From the NCBI RefSeq assembly GCF_019218635.1, contig NZ_JAHUZB010000009.1:19950-83949 (forward strand): a DNA stretch of 64,000 nt, in the 5' to 3' direction. Position 1 is the first letter of the stretch; every line of letters starts with the position of its first letter. Positions 25,758 through 33,400 of the stretch are shown piece by piece. Source of the stretch: Enterococcus alishanensis (GTDB taxonomy: Bacteria > Bacillota > Bacilli > Lactobacillales > Enterococcaceae). The notes beneath the pieces were generated by a model that did no database searches, was not told the DNA's origin, and saw nothing but the letters and a program-made list of their open reading frames with translations. A program made the translations under genes and the position numbers.

Positions 25758-25876
25758 ACTGAAATCTCTATAAAACGCCGGCGTTTCAACGTTTATAGCA
25801 CCTTTGATCATTCATGTATTCATCTCGCCAGACAAAAATTATAAGCTACAAACTGCATATATTATTTATGGCAACC

Positions 25877-25893
25877 CGCCTCATCAGGAGGTG
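25877..25893 (+). promoter_or_regulatory. SD-sequestering hairpin of toxin mRNA, unit 1
   Basis: CGCCTC (25877-25882) can pair with GAGGTG (25888-25893), one G-U pair included, burying the AGGAGG ribosome binding site. Unit 2 keeps the pairing with TGCCTC. Fst mRNA is known to carry a 5' stem-loop that blocks ribosome access. Confidence 0.6.
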
Positions 25894-25898
25894 AAATC

Positions 25899-25994
25899 AT
25901 GGAGAAATTAATCTCGTTAATCATCGCGCCACTTTTTGTGGGTCTAGTACTTCGACTAGCTGATCATTGGTTGAATGATCACGATGAAAAATAA
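25899..25994 (+). CDS. fst: Fst/Ldr-family type I toxin, unit 1
   Basis: 31 residues: MEKLISLIIAPLFVGLVLRL, ADHWLNDHDEK. Almost the same layout as the Fst toxin of plasmid pAD1: short polar start, a hydrophobic helix with IAPxFVGLVL, then a charged Asp-rich tail. Fst peptides insert in the membrane and damage it when overproduced. AGGAGG is well placed but may be buried in the hairpin. It differs from units 2 and 3 at several positions (RLADHWLNDHDEK against QLVNHWLSDSDDQ), so it is a diverged member. It should be repressed by its own convergent antitoxin RNA. Confidence 0.9.
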   Translation: MEKLISLIIAPLFVGLVLRLADHWLNDHDEK

Positions 25995-26034
25995 CCGGTT
26001 GCCATTCTTCAACCCACACGCTTAATTTAAGCGA

Positions 26035-26105
26035 AAAATAAACCCCAGCCTATCACACTAGGCTGGGGTTTTGTGTATGGAAAACTTAATCTCGTTTGTA
26101 CAGAT
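26035..26105 (-). ncRNA. Antitoxin RNA (RNA II), unit 1
   Basis: Minus-strand promoter TTTACA (26134-26129) and TAATGT (26111-26106), spacing 17. The transcript would cover the direct repeat 26077-26096, which copies the toxin start region 25899-25918 with 18 of 20 bases matching, and end at the shared terminator 26041-26072. The RNA can thus pair with toxin mRNA at the start codon and at the terminator, as in par/Fst modules. Transcript ends are estimates. Confidence 0.7.
26041..26072. terminator. Convergent bidirectional terminator, unit 1
   Basis: AACCCCAGCCTA and TAGGCTGGGGTT form the stem; T-rich flanks lie on both sides. It is shared by toxin and antitoxin RNAs. Confidence 0.85.
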
Positions 26106-26276
26106 ACATTAACATATTTTTCATCATTTGTAAATGTTTTATCTTCGTAAAACGTTGGCGTTTCAACGTTTATAGCCCCTTAGGTCACTGGGCTTTTTCA
26201 TCTCGCCAGACAAAAATTATAAGCTTCAAACTGCGTATATTATATATGGCAGCTTGCCTCAGTAGGAGGTGAAAGT

Positions 26277-26372
26277 ATGAATGAGTTAATCTCATTAATC
26301 ATCGCGCCACTTTTTGTGGGACTAGTTTTACAATTAGTTAATCACTGGTTGAGTGATTCAGATGACCAATAG
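26277..26372 (+). CDS. fst: Fst/Ldr-family type I toxin, unit 2
   Basis: 31 residues: MNELISLIIAPLFVGLVLQL, VNHWLSDSDDQ. Same membrane-helix core as unit 1, but a different start (MNE for MEK) and acidic tail. GTAGGAGG precedes the ATG, with a potential SD-hiding hairpin. The segment GTATGAATGA at its start matches its own antitoxin segment (26453-26462) rather than that of unit 1, so toxin and antitoxin of this unit look like a matched, separately specific pair. Confidence 0.9.
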   Translation: MNELISLIIAPLFVGLVLQLVNHWLSDSDDQ

Positions 26373-26412
26373 TCAGCTGCCTTTTCTCAACCCACACGCT
26401 TAGTTTAAGTGA

Positions 26413-26482
26413 AAAATAAACCCCAGCCTAGTAGGATAGGCTGGGGTTTTGTGTATGAATGATGCAATCTCATTTGCACAAT
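26413..26482 (-). ncRNA. Antitoxin RNA (RNA II), unit 2
   Basis: Minus-strand promoter TTTACA (26512-26507) and TAATAT (26489-26484), spacing 17. It covers direct repeat 26453-26474, which matches 26275-26296 at the toxin start, and ends at the shared terminator. Ends are estimated. Confidence 0.7.
26419..26450. terminator. Convergent bidirectional terminator, unit 2
   Basis: CCCCAGCCTA and TAGGCTGGGG stem, with AAA and TTTT flanks. Confidence 0.85.
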
Positions 26483-26653
26483 TATATTAACATATTTTTT
26501 ATCAATTGTAAAACTGAAACCTTCGTAAAACGCCGGCGTTTCAACGTCTATAGCCTCTTTAACCATTCATGTATTCATCTCGCCAGACAAAAATTATAAG
26601 CTTCAAACTACGTATATTATTTACGGCAACCCGCCTCATCAGGAGGTGAAATC

Positions 26654-26749
26654 AAGGAGAAATTAATCTCGTTAATCATCGCGCCACTTTTTGTGGGACT
26701 AGTTTTACAATTAGTTAATCACTGGTTGAGTGATTCAGATGACCAATAA
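26654..26749 (+). pseudogene. Fst-type toxin without start codon, unit 3
   Basis: The frame is intact from KEKLISLIIAPLFVGLVLQL to the stop at 26747-26749, but the start is AAG (26654-26656), a single T-to-A change from the ATG of unit 1 at the same place after AGGAGGTGAAATCA. No other in-frame ATG, GTG or TTG lies near the ribosome binding site. The toxin should be silent while the antitoxin side is intact. The 5' part resembles unit 1, the tail unit 2: a recombinant unit. Confidence 0.8.
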
Positions 26750-26789
26750 TCAGCTGCCGTTTCTCAACCCACACGCTTAGTTTAAGTGA

Positions 26790-26858
26790 AAAATAAACCC
26801 CAGCCTATCCCATTAGGCTGGGGTTTTGTGTATGAATGATGCAATCTCATTTGCATGA
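26790..26858 (-). ncRNA. Antitoxin RNA (RNA II), unit 3
   Basis: Minus-strand promoter ATTACA (26889-26884) and TAATAT (26866-26861), spacing 17. The direct repeat 26830-26851 is of unit-2 type (GTATGAATGATGCAATCTC), so this RNA should act on unit 2 rather than on the start-less toxin beside it. Ends are estimated. Confidence 0.65.
26796..26827. terminator. Convergent bidirectional terminator, unit 3
   Basis: AACCCCAGCCTA and TAGGCTGGGGTT stem, as in units 1 and 2. Confidence 0.85.
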
Positions 26859-26904
26859 TTATATTAACATATTTTTCATCATTTGTAATACTGAAACCTT
26901 CGTA

Positions 26905-26918
26905 AAACGCCGGCGTTT
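26905..26918. promoter_or_regulatory. CGCCGGCG palindrome repeated in the toxin array
   Basis: AAACGCCGGCGTTT is a perfect 14-bp palindrome at 25773-25786, 26528-26541 and 26905-26918; a mutated copy (AAACGTTGGCGTTT) lies near 26150. Each lies just upstream of the antitoxin -35 box, between units. It is GC-rich in AT-rich surroundings and may be a protein-binding site. Confidence 0.5.
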
Positions 26919-26972
26919 CAGTCTTTTAAACTCATTCGTTCATTCAAAATAAGAACCCAGATATATGAATTA

Positions 26973-27136
26973 TTAATGGTCATTGTCTCTCCAACCCTGT
27001 GCAACCCACCAAGAGTTATCTGCACTATTCAACCGATAATGATCAAAGCCGGTTTCTTGTGAATTCAGATTAAGCATCCTAAAAATTGATATGCCTTGCT
27101 ATTTAAAAAGCCACACCTTCTTTTATCCAGCCAGTT
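26973..27136 (-). pseudogene. Decayed DUF5648-type repeat fragment
   Basis: The minus strand reads TGWIKEGVAF-stop from 27136, then after a one-base shift ISIFRMLNLNSQETGFDHYR, LNSADNSWWVAQGWRDNDH and a stop. This matches two successive repeats of the RLYNPNxGEHFYT..W..GW..EGxAFY kind found in the two large proteins that follow. Only a C-terminal scrap of a third such gene is left. Confidence 0.7.
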
Positions 27137-27206
27137 TGCGTATCAGAATCTTACTCACCAATTTTTAGGACGAGTAGATATCTTTCGGAAGACATATTTT
27201 TCGAAA

Positions 27207-27235
27207 AAAAAAGAAACGCCGTAGCGTCTCTTTTT
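27207..27235. terminator. Probable bidirectional terminator
   Basis: GAAACGCC and its imperfect partner GCGTCTC pair around GTA, flanked by A9 on one side and T5 on the other. It can terminate the FIVAR-repeat gene on the minus strand. Confidence 0.55.
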
Positions 27236-27237
27236 CA

Positions 27238-27305
27238 GGCACACCCCAGAAGGACAGGAATAGGGACAAGGGAGAGTTTATTATTGTCCTTTCTGGAAAT
27301 GTGCC
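27238..27305. repeat. Long imperfect hairpin downstream of the FIVAR-repeat gene
   Basis: GGCACACCCCAGAAGGACA (27238-27256) pairs imperfectly with 27285-27305 (TGTCCTTTCTGG, then AAATGTGCC). The loop is about 28 bases. It may be part of the 3' end of the gene's mRNA. Confidence 0.5.
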
Positions 27306-27370
27306 TTTTCAGGGCAAAAATTTATGGAAATGGGGGATGTTTAGTTTAAATACTGTTGTTACTTCTTTTA

Positions 27371-29890
27371 CTAAGCAGTTGTTAAACCATCAATTGTAGC
27401 TTGTAATTCTGTTCTTGCAGCTGTTAATTCGATAAAAGCGGCTACTCTAGCATCTGCTGCTGTGGCATTAGTCATGGCATCTCTTGCATTAGTTGTGCGA
27501 GTATGTGCTGATTGCATCGCATTCCAAGAATCATTTGTATAACTTCCTTGACCACCTTCATTTGCAACACTGTAATTTGCAATAGCTGTAACAGTAGGAA
27601 GTGTGTTTACTTGCAAACCTACAATCGCTGCATTAATAGAATCAACTGCATCAGTTACTTCCGTATGAAGTTTTCCTAATGGTGCATTTACAAGATCATT
27701 TCCAGCATTCACAGCTTCAGTTAAAGTTGCATTCGAAGCGGTAGTAATATCGGCAGTGCTTCCAGCAAGTGTTCCTGCAAAAGTGATGCGAGTTTCTAAC
27801 GCAGTCGTAACTGGTACTACTTGAGCCATCGCAGCTTCTAAGTTCATTCTTGCTGTTGTTAAACTATTAATCGCTGGTGCTCCTGTATTAGTATCAGTAT
27901 TAGCAGTTTGCGCTGCAGCATAGATTGTAGCGTAATTAGCAACAGAATCAGCTACATATGCTGAAGCTGTTACACCAGTATTAATTGTATCAGCAGGAGT
28001 CATCAATTCACCTAATGCAGCTTTATTTAATACTAAAGCCTCCATTGCAGTATTTAATCCTGTCAATGCTGTAGTAACAGACGCAGGTGTACTATCAGCA
28101 CTACCTGCAACAGTAACTGCTAGTGAAAGTGCATCTGTAAATGCTGTCGTTGATGTATAATCAGTTGCATTTAAACCTTGAGCAGTAGCAATTGCTGTAT
28201 TTAACGCTGCTTTGTTAGTTGCTAAATTATCAATAGCATCAGTAATAACTTGTGTTGCAGCAGCTACTTCTTCGTTTGTATAGTTGTTTGTTCTATATTT
28301 GAATGATTCTCCTTCAGAAATAGCTAATTGTAACTTATTATAAGATTCTGGCGTATACATATCATTAGTATTAGCAATTGCTTTCCCTGCGGTAATTGCA
28401 GCATTCAAATCTTCAGTACTTACTAGGTTAGCCATAGCATCACGTAATGCAACTCTTGCTGCTGTAATTTCAGCGATTGTAGCAGCATCTGTATCAAGAG
28501 CAGCAGCGGCAGTATTTGCAGTGTCGGCTACACTATAACTGTAAATTGAGTAATCATCTGCGTCAGGAGCTAACTCCTTATAAGCTTCTACTTGCGCATC
28601 TAAAGCAGTAGTATCTTTCACCAATCCAGTAGCTGCTTCTTCTAAAGCAGTAATTGCTTCTGCAACTTGTGTTGGTGTCACGCCTGCTGGTTCGTTTACA
28701 TAACCATTAGCAGTTTCTAATGCTGTAGCCATTGCTGCATAGCTAGCTTCTGTAATATCATCTGCATCGAATGCTGTTGCTACTTCGATTGCTGCTGATA
28801 AAGCAGTCATGTCAACAGATAAACCGTCGATTGCTGCACGTAAACCAGTTCTTGCTGCAGTAACTTCTTCAACAGAAGAATCAGCAGTGATGGCATTAGC
28901 AGTTGCTAAAGCTTCATTGAATGTTGCAATAGATTCTTCAGAGTAGCCATCTGTTGATACTTCATCAGCTTCTGTAATTACTTCGTTTAAAGCAGAAGTA
29001 TTTGCTGCTAAACCAGCTAATGCTGCATTTAAGTCAACTAAAACTTCTTGTGCTTCAGCAGGTGTTTTACCAGCTGCATCTTTTACAAAGTCTTCTGCTG
29101 CTTTGACAGCTTCTTCTAAATCAGCATAGCTATCAGCAGTGATATCAGCTTCATCATAATTGCCAGCTGCTTCGATTGCTGCATTTAAGTCAGTTAAGTT
29201 TGGTACCAATGCGGCAACAGCTTCATTTAATGCTGTTACTTGTGCATTTACTTGTAATTGTGTTGCGTCAGCATTGTCAGCCACTGCTGCTGCCGCTGTG
29301 ATCGCTTCTTGTAAAGCTGCGAATGTTGTTTCATCGTAATCTGCAGCATTTAAAGCTCGTGCATCTGTTAACGCAGTGTTTAACGCTGCTTTATCAATTG
29401 CTGGTGCTGCGTAGAATGAAACTGCTTCATTTGTCCAACCTTGATCAGTTGTTAACCAATCATGCTCAATAGATGATGTAGTAAACATATGTGCACCTGA
29501 TACTGCGTTAGGATTGTAGCTACGATATACAGGTACTGATTTATCAGTTGAGCTAAAGAAAGCTTTTCCTTCTTGTGTCCAGCCTTCTGCTTTTAAGTTT
29601 GCATATTCACCTTCATCCGTAGTGTAGTGATGATCACTCGCATTCGGATTATACAGACGATAAACAATATCACCTTCTGTAGGTGTAGCCCAACCACCAT
29701 CTTCGGGAATCCAACCTTGATCATCTAACCAATCTCTTTCATCTGCACTCTCTGTATAAAAATGTTCACCAGTTTTTGGGTTATACAGACGGAATAATTC
29801 AAGATTAGCTGCATCAGCATTAGTCCCTCCGTAAATTGCTAGACCCAAACCTATTACTGCTCCAAGACTAAGTAATACAGTCTTCTTCAT
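27371..29890 (-). CDS. Large secreted protein: DUF5648-like repeats plus ten FIVAR-like helical repeats
   Basis: 839 residues. A signal peptide (MKKTVLLSLGAVIGLGLAIY, GGTNADA) is followed at residues 31-165 by three repeats of LFRLYNPKTGEHFYTESADERDWLDDQGW type. From about 168 to the end there are ten repeats of 63-77 residues, rich in Ala, each with LNxAIxxA, DYTxxxF and ARxxLxxAIxxL: the FIVAR pattern of streptococcal/staphylococcal wall-binding helical bundles. There is no LPXTG motif or membrane anchor. The DUF5648-like part may hold the protein on the surface (inference). AGGAGGAG precedes the ATG; monocistronic. Confidence 0.75.
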   Translation of the reverse strand: MKKTVLLSLGAVIGLGLAIYGGTNADAANLELFRLYNPKTGEHFYTESADERDWLDDQGWIPEDGGWATPTEGDIVYRLYNPNASDHHYTTDEGEYANLKAEGWTQEGKAFFSSTDKSVPVYRSYNPNAVSGAHMFTTSSIEHDWLTTDQGWTNEAVSFYAAPAIDKAALNTALTDARALNAADYDETTFAALQEAITAAAAVADNADATQLQVNAQVTALNEAVAALVPNLTDLNAAIEAAGNYDEADITADSYADLEEAVKAAEDFVKDAAGKTPAEAQEVLVDLNAALAGLAANTSALNEVITEADEVSTDGYSEESIATFNEALATANAITADSSVEEVTAARTGLRAAIDGLSVDMTALSAAIEVATAFDADDITEASYAAMATALETANGYVNEPAGVTPTQVAEAITALEEAATGLVKDTTALDAQVEAYKELAPDADDYSIYSYSVADTANTAAAALDTDAATIAEITAARVALRDAMANLVSTEDLNAAITAGKAIANTNDMYTPESYNKLQLAISEGESFKYRTNNYTNEEVAAATQVITDAIDNLATNKAALNTAIATAQGLNATDYTSTTAFTDALSLAVTVAGSADSTPASVTTALTGLNTAMEALVLNKAALGELMTPADTINTGVTASAYVADSVANYATIYAAAQTANTDTNTGAPAINSLTTARMNLEAAMAQVVPVTTALETRITFAGTLAGSTADITTASNATLTEAVNAGNDLVNAPLGKLHTEVTDAVDSINAAIVGLQVNTLPTVTAIANYSVANEGGQGSYTNDSWNAMQSAHTRTTNARDAMTNATAADARVAAFIELTAARTELQATIDGLTTA

Positions 29891-29918
29891 AAAACTTCTC
29901 CTCCTAAAAAAAAATGAA

Positions 29919-29940
29919 TAGTTGCTTCGTTACAATAATA
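29919..29940 (-). promoter_or_regulatory. Leader segment shared by the two large surface-protein genes (copy 1)
   Basis: The minus strand has ATTATTGTAACGAAGCAACTA just before the ribosome binding site region. The same sequence with two extra bases is at 34427-34452 before the 1326-residue gene. Further upstream, both have TTATTATAAT next to GTTAACTAATTG or GTTAGTTATCTG. This suggests a common promoter and leader. Confidence 0.5.
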
Positions 29941-30371
29941 AGAATAACATATTAAAAAACAAAAACAAAGCAAATTTGTCACATTTCATAAATTTTTTAC
30001 GTTTTATTATAATTAACAGATAACTAACGAACGGTTGTTATCAACCGGTTTTTATTAACAAAAAATTTTCTATTTTTAGTTATTTTTGTACGTTTTTTTG
30101 GGGAATTGGAAATTCCTAAATAACAAAAAAAACGACCCTCTCCATAGACTCGTAAAAAAAATTCAAAATAATTGATGATTAATATAAGAAAATATTCTTT
30201 TACTTTTCATAATCGATAATACGTCTCGGTTTTCTCGAAAATCTATTTATCTTATCTCCAATATTCTCTCCAATTACTTTTTATACTCCACAGATTTTTT
30301 AATGAACTCCAAAAAATAAACACTCCGAACTTTTCAACCCAAATGAGCAAATAGCATCTTTTTTTCTAAAC
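29941..30371. other. Intergenic region holding the FIVAR gene promoter
   Basis: Very AT-rich. A TTGCTT and TATGTT pair 16 bp apart (minus strand, about 29950-29980) is a possible promoter. A GGTTGTTATCAACC inverted repeat at 30034-30047 is the only other structure seen. Confidence 0.35.
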
Positions 30372-30372
30372 A

Positions 30373-30408
30373 AAAAAACTCCTGATCATCGTAAAATAAT
30401 CAGGAGTT
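30373..30408 (-). terminator. Terminator of the beta-helix/MBG surface-protein gene
   Basis: On the minus strand GGAACTCCTGAT and ATCAGGAGTT pair, followed by T7. Confidence 0.85.
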
Positions 30409-30418
30409 CCTTTTATCT

Positions 30419-33400
30419 TTATTTTCCGTAAAATCCGATTGCTTCTGAGATCCAGCCGACACTTACTAAATGATCATTTTCACTTCTTTCGACTGTGAAG
30501 TGATGTGACCCTGCATCTGTCGCATTTGGATTATATAGACGATAAACTGGTACATTTTCTTCTTCTGATGCATAGAAGGATACGCCCTCTTTCGTCCAAC
30601 CAGAATTTCCGACAAAGTCATATTCCCCTCGGTCAACTGTGTAGAAATGTTCACCTGAGTTAGCATTATACAGACGGTAGACTGGTACGCCAGTTGCTGC
30701 GTCGCTACCATGCCAGCTAGTGCCTTCATCTTGTAAGCCTTGATCCCTTAACCAATCTGCCTCTGCTCTTGAGCTAGTGAAGATATGCTCACCATTATTT
30801 CTATTATACAGACGGTAAACCGGCACTCGTTCTTCTGATGGTGTTGGTTCTGGATCAGGTGTTGGTTCTGGGTCTGGATCTGGTATTGGTTGTTCAACTG
30901 CATTGACAGTTAATTTTCCATCTACATAGTTAATAGTGTAATTGGTATCTGCTTCGACAGTAAGATTCCCTGGTGTAATGGTGATTGGGAACTCACCAGC
31001 TGTTCCACTATTTGAACCATAAGTAGCTCTTGGTTTTTCTCCACCAACGAAGGCTGTATCAGCACTTTGCCCGTCAATAAAACCAGAATAGTTTATATCA
31101 ATCTCTGCTGGTAAATGCCCATTTTGATCGACCACTACATCGGCGGCTCTTACTTCCACCGCTTTTTTGGCAATGGTATAAGTCTCATTTGCTTCGTAGG
31201 TCGGATATTTGTCTCCACCTGCTACAGAAATTTTCGCCTTGTATGCGCCCGCCTGGATCGGTGCTTCTGTCGTATAACTTTCTGAACCTTCGGCAGCATA
31301 CGTTACTGTGATTGCGCCAAACTCTGCTTCACTATAATCGGCAATACTGACATTCTCAATTCCTTGAGCTGTGCCATTGTATTCCGCATTTTCTGGGATA
31401 TTATACGTCAAAGCACTTGTTGGGAAGTTCAAGGCGGTAACAGTTAATGTGCCAGATGTGTAGTTAATATCATAATTTTTCGGTTTTCCAGTATTTGCTT
31501 GATTGATCGAGATACTTGAGGTACCTTTTTTATTTGTTGCTCCAGTAACATAGCTCACTGTTGGCTTACCAATCTCAGCAAAGACTGACTGCTCAGTTTC
31601 ACCTTCTACAAAGTCTTTGTAAGTAATTGCTGGTTGTTGAACCGTGCTCAGATCTGTCCCCACAGGAACACTTATATCACCAATAGTTGCTTGTACGGCT
31701 TTTTGAGTGATGGCGTAATCTAAATCTTTTGTAGATGCTCCTTTATATTTTCTACCCTCTTCACCGACAGTAATTTTTATTTTGTATTTGCCAGCATCTT
31801 TTGGCAAAGTATCCTCATAATCATAAGGTCCCTTTTCTGCTGAACTTGGTACATTTGTATATTCGACTGATATTGTTCCATAGTCGGCTAGATTTCCGTC
31901 ATCTCCTGTAATTGTTGGCGCAGAAATTCCTTGTTCAACCCCATTATATTCAACATTTTTAGCATATGGATAACTTAGCTCACCTGTTGCAGAACTTAGA
32001 TCGATTTTATTGACAGTTAGTTCCCCTTTAACGTCTGTAAAGTCAACAACATAGTTATTATTATGATATGTCCCTTTTTCTAAAACAGTGATATCTTTTT
32101 CACCTGCTGTATAACTAGGACTAACACCCGCAGAAACATCCTTGTACTGTAAGGTTGGTTCTGATTGATAAATAGCAGATGCTAAAATAGAGCCATTTTT
32201 TTCACCTGTATAAGTGATCGTTGGATTCACAGATTCATCTACATCAACTATAGGGCTACTAATTGTTGGTGTAACTTTTTGACTAGAAATTATAAAGGTT
32301 CCTATAATCTCTTCAAATGCTTGATACTTACTTCCTGTATCATCAGTCTTGATTTTTACCGCGTATTCACCGACATCAATAGGCTCTGTAGAACTAAATG
32401 CCTCTGGATCCTTTTGCTCAGCTACTGGTGCATAGGTGATTCCATTATCTACAATCTCTCCAAATTCTTCATCGTTATAGCCTGTAATATTAGTTGATGT
32501 AACCTCATGTCCCTCTCCATCATAAATCAAGTCGCCCATGCCAGTCGAATCCAATGATAATAGTGCCGATTCAATAGGAATTCTAACGTCTACACCTTTA
32601 ATAGGAAAGAAACCTTGGTTATCACCATTAGTGTATGCAATTCCTGAAATATCATCTTGTCGATCCCATGAGATAGATGGAGTAATCAGTTGATTTGCAC
32701 CTTGTCGTAATAATGCCTCATCTGTATCTTTGTTAAAGAGGGTATCATTACAATTTTTAGCAATTAGGATCGCATTACCGGAAAAATTTCCGCCGTCATT
32801 TAAGTAGTTAACATCTAATGCTCCATCACGCTCTCCGTAAATCACACCTGAACGAATACCAAGAGTACCGCCGCTTATGGCACTCACCGCATTCCCAGCA
32901 TCTGACGTATTATTAAGTAATACGCCTCCATCCATATTGAAGGTGCCTCCAGTATGACCAACACGCACAGCGCCACCAGTACCATCAGTACTAGTATTCT
33001 CTGCTTGGTTATTGCTGACAGTCCCTGCCGTTAACGTCACTGTTGAATTGTTGCCAACATAAAAAGCACCACCAGTACCGTTTGCACTATTTGCCTGGTT
33101 ATTATCAATAAGCGTGGTATTATCGTTTGGCTCATCAATGGAGGTCGTTGCATTGTTTCCAGCTGTTCCTACAGAATAGATGGCTCCTCCGTTCCCAGTC
33201 ACGGTGTTTCCTTCAATGGTTCCACCAACAATATTGATATCTGCACCATTAGCTGCATAGATAGCGCCTCCATTAACTGCACTATTCTGCTCGATTGTCC
33301 CCTCTTCCATTGAAACGTCTGTATAACCTGAAGCATAAATAGCACCTCCGTTTCCGGTACCCTCCTTTGCATTGTTGGAAGCTATATGTGTATTTGAGCC

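Larger units (their letters stand above)
25580..26920. repeat. Tandem array of four Fst/Ldr-type toxin-antitoxin units (period about 377 bp)
   Basis: Conserved blocks recur in order: CGCCAGACAAAAATTATAAG-type toxin promoter region, SD hairpin, toxin ORF, convergent terminator (CCCCAGCCTA and TAGGCTGGGG), a direct repeat copying the toxin start region, an antitoxin promoter on the minus strand and a CGCCGGCG palindrome. The toxin starts of units 1, 2 and 3 are at 25899, 26277 and the mutated 26654. Unit 0 keeps only the toxin 3' end and the antitoxin side. Confidence 0.88.

Noticed and set aside
25580..26920. CRISPR array as explanation of the repeats
   Set aside because: Repeat units are about 377 bp, contain coding sequence and promoters, and no cas genes are present.
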